NCBI RefSeq assembly: GCF_001042525.2
Contig: NZ_CP011921.2
Location: 1,426,001-1,490,000 of the forward strand
Reading direction: 5' to 3'
Length of the DNA: 64,000 nucleotides
Origin: Francisella orientalis FNO12
Lineage (GTDB): Bacteria > Pseudomonadota > Gammaproteobacteria > Francisellales > Francisellaceae
Within the stretch, counting starts at the first letter, position 1; each line of letters begins with the position of its first letter. The notes under the pieces are model-generated. The model made no database searches and was not told the origin of the DNA. It saw only the letters and a program-made list of their open reading frames with translations. This document shows positions 58,886 to 64,000 of the stretch, one piece after another. A program made the position numbers and the translations under genes.

Positions 58886-59750
58886 TCACTTCACCTTACA
58901 AGTATCTAAGTAAGGGAGAGCATCTTTTTTAACAATTTTAAAGTTACCAGAATCATCTGAGTAAGCTAAGTATACTTTCTCTGGGTTTTGAGCTAAATAT
59001 CTAATATCGATATCATCAAACACTCGCCTGCCCAATTGTGAGTATAGCAAAACGATTAACCCAGCAACCGCGCTTATAGCATTCTCAAAACTAGCCTTAC
59101 TAAAATTTTCTTCTCTGTCGAGCTTTGTACTATTATAGGCATAATACCAAGTTAAGCTTACAGTCGGTCTGTTCTGATTCCAATTTTTAAATGGGTTTAT
59201 ACTCGAATATTCATTATAAGCAGTAAATCTAACCTCATACTCACCAAGACTCATCAAATCATTTAACTTAACATAGTCGTTTGTATTGTACCTATTTTTC
59301 ACAATGTGATTATCTTTCAAAATAGATTTAAAGTTTGTCTCTACTTCCATCATGCTAGAAGAAGAATTGCTTTTATTTCATGGCCATATACATTTCTATT
59401 TGCATCGCACGGATGTACCATCAAAGATATATCATTTAATTTTTTTAGCAAAAGTTTACCCATTTCTATACTTTGTGCGAATATACTATAGTCTACTGTT
59501 GTACCATACCCCCTGTTGTAGGTCTAAAAATCCTTGGGTAATAACTACCCACTTCCATTTTTACTTCCTTAAGGAATTTATATTCCTTAAAACTGTATTC
59601 TACATAATCTCTTATAGACCCATTAGGAATATCTTCTTGGTTATGAAAGTTTATATAACCTGCTCTCAGATGAAGGCTTTGATGAAATAGTTTATAACCG
59701 CACTCACTTTTAAAAAAAATAATGATGCATAGATGAGCATACGCTTTCAT
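58886..59750 (-). pseudogene. Conserved hypothetical protein, two frameshifts
   Basis: Three frame pieces join into one protein of about 285 residues. The first, from ATG 59750, includes SECGYKLFHQSLHLRAG and VGSYYPRIFRPTTGG. The second, near 59480-59360, reads DYSIFAQSIEMGKLLLKKL and YGHEIKAILLLA. The third, from 59353, reads MMEVETNFKSIL, NTNDYVKLNDLM, PFKNWNQNRPTVSLTWYYAYN, KLDREENFSKASFENAIS and AVAGLIVLLYSQLG. Shifts lie near 59495 and near 59350. The third part resembles a family of widespread bacterial proteins with a W-Y-x-A-Y-N and DRE motif whose role I do not know. An insertion or sequencing error could also give this pattern. Confidence 0.65.
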
Positions 59751-59842
59751 AAATAAATTACTTCTGTTTCGTAAGGCATAAAGAAAAATAAATATTTAAT
59801 GTGAAAATATTATAACTTAAAGAAAATATTTTTGTTTAGAGT

Positions 59843-60378
59843 CTAAATATTCACCGTACTAAGCTGATCAGCTGGCACTTCATTCTCCACTGTTTCAACC
59901 TTTCCATTACTATCTTCTGTCTTTTTGATAATCTTAGCAGTTTTGCCATCTGAGTTAATTGTTATAGAACTAAATTCTTTATACACATCTGATTTTTAGT
60001 GACTTTTGATGTTTTAGATTGTGTTTGCATTTGGGCTATATTTTGATCAATGTTAGCTATCATCTTATTAAAATGCTCATCTAACATTTGCTGTTGTTTT
60101 TGAAAATCTGCCATCATTTTTTCTATAGGATCATCACTAGATGCTTGTGTATCATTTTTTGGTGATTTTTGCTTAACCCAGCCAACCGCCCCATCTTTTT
60201 GATCAACTATTTCAATCCACTCCCCTTTTGAGAAAATCGCTTTATATTGATGATTTCGATCATCAATTGTCATATTTTTTTTGGATTTCTCATCTGGTTT
60301 TGCATACATCTGATAACTCTCAGCATATACTCCAGACACAATTATTAAACCAAATACCGTTGCTAGAATTTTCTTCAT
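59843..60378 (-). pseudogene. Secreted SH3-like protein with coiled coil, frameshifted
   Basis: From ATG 60378 (after GGAGG; a TTG 12 bp upstream is not a likely start) a signal peptide MKKILATVFGLIIVSGVYA is followed by an SH3-like segment (YKAIFSKGEWIEIVDQKDGAVGWVKQ) and a Gln-rich coiled coil (FQKQQQMLDEHFNKMI). The frame breaks at the run opposite 59993-59997: five A stand where six would continue as KSDVYKEFSSITINSDGKTA, and that frame runs to TAG at 59843. The intact protein would have 182 residues and lie in the periplasm. Only the last quarter is lost by the shift, so a shortened product may still be made. Confidence 0.75.
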
Positions 60379-60482
60379 TTCAACCTCCAATTTTTTGATG
60401 TAGCTATTTTATACACAAACGGTCTAAAATTATAAATAAGTTTTATAGCTGTTTTTTTTAAGTTACAAAGCTATTAATCGGC

Positions 60483-60488
60483 TATAAT
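60483..60488 (+). promoter_or_regulatory. Possible -10 element of the response regulator gene
   Basis: TATAAT lies 33 bp ahead of ATG 60521 in the divergent gap. The best -35 candidate, TTACAA at 60463-60468, is spaced only 14 bp away, so the assignment is weak. Confidence 0.3.
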
Positions 60489-60520
60489 TATATTATATAA
60501 ATTAAATATATATAGACTCC

Positions 60521-61210
60521 ATGACTGATAAACCAAAAGTTTTAGTTGCTGACGATGATAAAAAAATTGCTCAGTTTATAAAAACCAAATTTGAAGAAAA
60601 TGGTATTAAGACAACATTAGCTCATGATGGTAAAGAAGCACTATTTCTAATTAATACCAATGATTATGATGTTGCTGTTGTAGATTGGATAATGCCATAT
60701 TTAGATGGAATATCTTTACTAAAAATTTTGCGTAAACAAAATGTAACAATTCCTGTGATTATTCTTAGTGCACTTGATAGCACAGAGAATAAAATTCAAG
60801 GTCTTACATCAGGGAGCGATGATTATTTGACAAAGCCGTTTTCAATAGATGAGCTAATAGTTCGTGTCAATACTCTCTACAGAAGAACTAAACAAATCGC
60901 TGAGGCTCAATCTCACAAATTAACATGTGGAGATATCATCCTTGATGAACTTGCCCATGAAGTACGTCGTAATGATGAATTAATATTATTACAACAAAGA
61001 GAATATAAAGTACTACACTTACTTCTTAAACATAAAAATGAGGTAGTTAGTAAAACAATGATACTTAAAGAAGTATGGGACTATGACTTTGATCCTCAAA
61101 CAAATGTAGTTGAAGTACATATCTCTCACTTACGCAATAAGCTCACTGAGAATGGTCTACTAGATCCTATAAAAACTATACGGGGCTTTGGATATGTCAT
61201 CCAAGAATAA
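60521..61210 (+). CDS. OmpR/PhoB-family response regulator
   Basis: 229 residues. The receiver domain has the acidic pocket DDD at 11-13, phospho-acceptor D55 in AVVDWIMP, the ILSALD switch Ser and K105 in YLTKPFS. The DNA-binding winged helix covers about 130-229, with LQQREYKVLHLLLKHKNEVVSKTMILKEVW and VVEVHISHLRNKL, ending GFGYVIQE. By position next to its kinase in the Francisella chromosome it corresponds, from memory of synteny, to the FTN_1452 (BfpR) regulator. It is intact, although its partner kinase gene is frameshifted. The genes overlap by 17 bp. Confidence 0.9.
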   Translation: MTDKPKVLVADDDKKIAQFIKTKFEENGIKTTLAHDGKEALFLINTNDYDVAVVDWIMPYLDGISLLKILRKQNVTIPVIILSALDSTENKIQGLTSGSDDYLTKPFSIDELIVRVNTLYRRTKQIAEAQSHKLTCGDIILDELAHEVRRNDELILLQQREYKVLHLLLKHKNEVVSKTMILKEVWDYDFDPQTNVVEVHISHLRNKLTENGLLDPIKTIRGFGYVIQE

Positions 61211-62230
61211 CTTCAACAACTCTATTCAGCGTAGGTATATAATTAGCTCAAGCTTCAAGATGGCAATGCTTTTTACAATACTTTTGGGTTTGAGTATAGC
61301 ATCTTGGATTTATATAATTTTCTCAGCGCTTGGTAATAGAGTTACTGAACATATAATCCCCTAAGTATTGGTATTTTCTGTACAGCAAGCGTTGTCATCA
61401 TTAGTTATTTGATCAGTGTTTTTGTTGTTAAGAAAATCAATTTTATAGCTAGCTATGCTGCCTCTATTGTTAACACTCGCGACTTTAGCCAAAGAATAAA
61501 ATCCGATACAAGCTGGGATGATCTTAGTAATTTGGAAAATATACTCAACATTCTGCTAGCTAATATTGATGAACTTTTGGTAGATATCAAAAGTGTTTCA
61601 AACAATATTGCTCACGATCTAAAGACTCCTCTAACACGTTTTAAAAACAAGCTTGAAAACCTCGATCAAACCTGTCCAAACAATGATACTGCTGAAGCAT
61701 TAGCAGAATGTAATCAATTACTTGATATCTTTAATAGTATCCTAAGACTTAATCGCCCTGAACATGGTCGCGAAAACTTACTCAAAAAAAATTCTGATGT
61801 AAAAAAAATTATCGATGATGCTATTGAACTTTATGAACCAATGTTTGAACAAAAGAATATCAAATTAGATATCTCTGTTATTTCAAAAAATTTAAATATC
61901 GATAAAAATATTATTTTCCAAAGTATTACAAATATCCTAGACAACAGCTATAAATACTCAAAAGATGATACAGAAATAACGATTTCGACAAAAATCCAGA
62001 ACTCAAAATATATCATCATATTTACCGACCAAGGGATTGGTGTAAATGAAGAAAATATTGATAAGATTTTTGAAAGATTCTTTCGTGAAGAAAAAAGCCG
62101 TAGCCAAATAGGTAATGGCTCAGGACTTTCCCTAGTAAGAAAAATCATCCAACTCCATAATGGCAATATCACTGCTACTAACAACCATCCTCATGGCTTA
62201 ATTATAGAAATCTCGCTACCATTACATTAG
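61194..62230 (+). pseudogene. Sensor histidine kinase, frameshifted
   Basis: Starts at ATG 61194 inside the regulator gene. The N-terminal membrane helix (MAMLFTILLGLSIASWIYIIF) is followed by a stop after HIIP; four C at 61358-61361 where five would continue as LSIGIFCTASVVIISYLISVFVV, the second helix. The downstream frame holds a HAMP segment, the H box NIAHDLKTPLTRF, the N box NILDNSYKYS, DQGIGV and GNGSGLSLV, ending at 62230. All kinase motifs remain intact, so the downstream part might be translated from internal starts, but it would lack the first helix. The intact protein would have 345 residues and a very short periplasmic loop. A sequencing error is the alternative. Confidence 0.8.
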
Positions 62231-62514
62231 TGACTAGCTTACGTTGTGACAATAATCGAATTTTCATAGAATAATTATTACGTAAATCTAGATCTAGAGT
62301 GGTCATTTCTATTAAATAAAGATGAATTATTAAATTAGCTTAACATTAGACTCTTCGTAAAGTATCATCAATTTCATAAGTTATCAACACATGGTCATTT
62401 TAAATTGAAAGCATTTAAAATAATTGCTTTATTTTTTTACTGTCTTGTCACCAACTGTTAGTTTTACTAGTAATCCTATGATTTTATCAATAAACAATAA
62501 AATAGAGATTGTTC

Positions 62515-63034
62515 ATGCTTAAAAGACTACTAATAGCTATCATTATTAGTTTTCCTTTATTCACTTACGATGAAGAATTAACTCTGCAACAAATAAAATC
62601 ACAACAAGTACAGCAAGTTGGTAAAATTCATTTTTCTAAATGGTTTTTTGATGTTTATGATGCTGAACTTTATACTCAAGATGGACATTTTAATTGGAAC
62701 AAACCATTTTTACTAAAAATTCATTACCTTAGAAATATGGATGGGAAAACTATCTCTAAGCATACTGTCAAAGAAATATCATACCAACATCCACAGCAAG
62801 TTAAAGCAAATTATCAAGAATATAGAGATACCTTCAATCAATTAATTCCCGATGTTCAAAACGGTACAAATCTCTATGTGGTTATAATGGATGAAAATGG
62901 TAAAGGATATATATTCAGACAATGGCTTGATTGGTGAAATACCAGACAAAGAACTTTCAAAATATTTTTTTGAGATATGGCTTAGCGACAATTCTTCATA
63001 TCAAAATCTATCAAAACAATTGAGGGGCTTATGA
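62515..63034 (+). pseudogene. Chalcone-isomerase-like domain protein, frameshifted near its end
   Basis: Begins at ATG 62515 (MLKRLLIAIIISFPLF, signal-like helix) and continues with QVGKIHFSKWFFDVYDAELYTQDG, HYLRNMDGKTISKHTV and YVVIMDENGKGYIFRQWL of the chalcone-isomerase-like family. A single extra base near 62927 then stops the frame with TGG TGA. Removing it gives IGEIPDKELSKYFFEIWLSDN and a stop at 63032-63034 that overlaps the next gene. About 34 C-terminal residues are lost. Its neighbours (DUF3833 lipoprotein, SDR) are its usual companions in other gamma-proteobacteria. Confidence 0.75.
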
Positions 63035-63573
63035 AAAAATTAATATCTAGAATAGGAGTAATTATTATGGCATTAGGATTATTTGGATGCTCGGCTGATA
63101 TATTAAGCTACAAAGGAGAGGGTCCAAAACTTGACCTGCAACAGTATTTACAAGGCAAAATTGTTGGTACAGGGATTGTTCAAGACTATAAAGGAAAAGT
63201 CACTAAGCAATTTGACTTCTCTGGAACTGCTAGTTGGAATGGTGATGTCGGCACATTTGATGAGCACATGGTTTACTATGATGGTCAAAAAGATCACCGC
63301 ATTTGGACAATCAAGAAAATTTCTGATAACTACTATGAAGGTACAACAGGCTACGTAATTGGTACTGCCAAAATCTATGTTGAAGGTAATGCAATGAATT
63401 GGCAATATCAAATGAATATCCCAGTTGGCGACAAAAAATACAAAATTAGTTTCGATGATTGGATGTACCTAATGAATGATGGCGTACTTATAAATAAAAA
63501 TACATTTAAGAAATTTCGACTAACAGTTGGTTCACTAACACTATTTATGCATAAAGAAAAGTTTGGAGAATAG
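63031..63573 (+). CDS. DUF3833-family lipoprotein
   Basis: 180 residues. The N-terminal MKKLISRIGVIIMALGLFGC is a lipoprotein signal (lipobox LFGC). The body matches DUF3833: YKGEGPKLDLQQYLQGKIVGTGIVQDYKGK, FSGTASWNGDVGTFDEHMVYYDGQ, YYEGTTGYVIGTAKI and FDDWMYLMNDGVLINKN. Function unknown; it is found with SDR and chalcone-isomerase-like genes, as here. The ATG at 63031 overlaps the end of the restored neighbour by 4 bp, and the next SDR follows after 2 bp, so it is one operon. Confidence 0.85.
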   Translation: MKKLISRIGVIIMALGLFGCSADILSYKGEGPKLDLQQYLQGKIVGTGIVQDYKGKVTKQFDFSGTASWNGDVGTFDEHMVYYDGQKDHRIWTIKKISDNYYEGTTGYVIGTAKIYVEGNAMNWQYQMNIPVGDKKYKISFDDWMYLMNDGVLINKNTFKKFRLTVGSLTLFMHKEKFGE

Positions 63574-63575
63574 TA

Positions 63576-64000
63576 ATGCAAAAGTTTGCAGGTAAAACAA
63601 TATGGCTAATCGGTGCAACTGACAGTATAGGTAATGCTTTACTTAAAAAATTAGATAATTCAATACAAGCTAATTTTATTATCTCCGCACGTTCAATAGA
63701 CAAACTACAAAGTATATCTGCAGGTCTAAAAAATACAGCTCATGCAGTTGATCTTGATGTAGCAGAGTTTGAGAGCTTCAAAAAAGGAAGTAACATAGCT
63801 CTTAGCTATAATCCTAATTATATTATATATTTGCCAGCATTCTATGAACCTTCACTAATTGCTGACATTGCAATTTCAAATCTTAATAAAACTATACAAA
63901 CTAACCTAACTGCTGTTTTTTACCTAATAAGATTTACGCTACCTTATCTCAAAAAAAATCCAAAATGTCAGCTAGCTATTACAGCTAGTGTCGCTGACTA
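63576..64000 (+). CDS. Short-chain dehydrogenase, N-terminal part (cut by right edge)
   Basis: Begins at ATG 63576, 2 bp after the DUF3833 gene, preceded by GGAGA. The first 141 residues read KTIWLIGATDSIGNALLKKL (Rossmann motif, with GATDSIG in place of the usual GASSGIG), then YIIYLPAFYEP and LAITASVAD at the edge, where the catalytic Ser lies. No stop occurs before 64000. It is a classical SDR; the substrate is unknown. It belongs to the operon with the chalcone-isomerase-like and DUF3833 genes. Confidence 0.85.
   Translation, partial: MQKFAGKTIWLIGATDSIGNALLKKLDNSIQANFIISARSIDKLQSISAGLKNTAHAVDLDVAEFESFKKGSNIALSYNPNYIIYLPAFYEPSLIADIAISNLNKTIQTNLTAVFYLIRFTLPYLKKNPKCQLAITASVAD

Noticed and set aside
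59566-59592. Palindromic TTCCTTAAGGAA followed by a second TTCCTTAA as an operator
   Set aside because: It lies within the reading frame of a broken coding gene and is explained by codon content in AT-rich DNA.

Overview
This is a low-GC window that looks like Francisella, most likely one of the fish-associated, host-adapted lineages (F. noatunensis/F. orientalis type). That placement is inference from gene order and gene decay. The O-antigen genes wbtA-wbtB-wbtC lie next to hrpA, a monomeric NADP isocitrate dehydrogenase and a fad operon whose FadB carries a fused acyl-CoA-binding domain. This is the arrangement I know from F. novicida/F. tularensis. Unlike those species, the sugar genes beyond wbtC are very different, and the flank holds about nine broken genes.

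Layout. Positions 1-32449 are a large LPS O-polysaccharide cluster, almost all on the minus strand and transcribed leftwards from wbtA. First come wbtA, wbtB and wbtC (UDP-QuiNAc synthesis and chain initiation), manC-gmd-fcl (GDP-L-fucose) and rmlA-C-D-B (dTDP-4-keto-6-deoxyglucose and dTDP-L-rhamnose). Next is an acyl-building block: LpxD-like transferase, unknown protein, ketoacyl-ACP synthase III, acyl carrier protein and a cysteine-dioxygenase-like cupin. A plus-strand cassette follows at 14464-17930: NeuD-like, WbqC-like, WecE-like and a broken O-acyltransferase. A second NeuD/WbqC/aminotransferase set lies on the minus strand, joined to an amino-acid activation block: carrier protein, SDR, GNAT, beta-propeller protein and adenylation enzyme. 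Glycosyltransferases and an FdtA-FdtC-FdtB set (dTDP-Fuc3NAc or Qui3NAc) complete the cluster, which runs off the left edge inside another probable glycosyltransferase. No Wzx flippase, Wzy polymerase or ligase was seen in the window.

How it works together (inference). RmlB makes one shared intermediate that can be drained into L-rhamnose, a 3-acetamido sugar and two different 4-amino sugars. The two 4-amino sugars appear to be N-acylated by NeuD/WbqC/LpxD-type enzymes, using unusual acyl or aminoacyl groups built on two dedicated carrier proteins. This twin carrier-protein decoration system is the most interesting content of the window.

Positions 32499-47871 hold core genes: hrpA, a possible 58-residue membrane protein, icd, a broken ArsC-like gene, and a plus-strand beta-oxidation operon (fadD, fadE, ACBP-fadB, fadA, thioesterase). 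Positions 47864-52979 are a minus-strand run: ornithine cyclodeaminase and arginase, both intact, then broken nadV, broken ydcH-like and broken sugar porter. Positions 53173-57664 encode an envelope lipoprotein group (LpoB-like, a secreted protein, CsgG-like, COG3014-like lipoprotein). Next come a methyltransferase, a small membrane protein and two broken genes. An intact OmpR-family response regulator follows, with a frameshifted sensor kinase. The window ends with a frameshifted chalcone-isomerase-like protein, a DUF3833 lipoprotein and an SDR cut by the right edge. No tRNA, rRNA, CRISPR array or insertion sequence was recognised.
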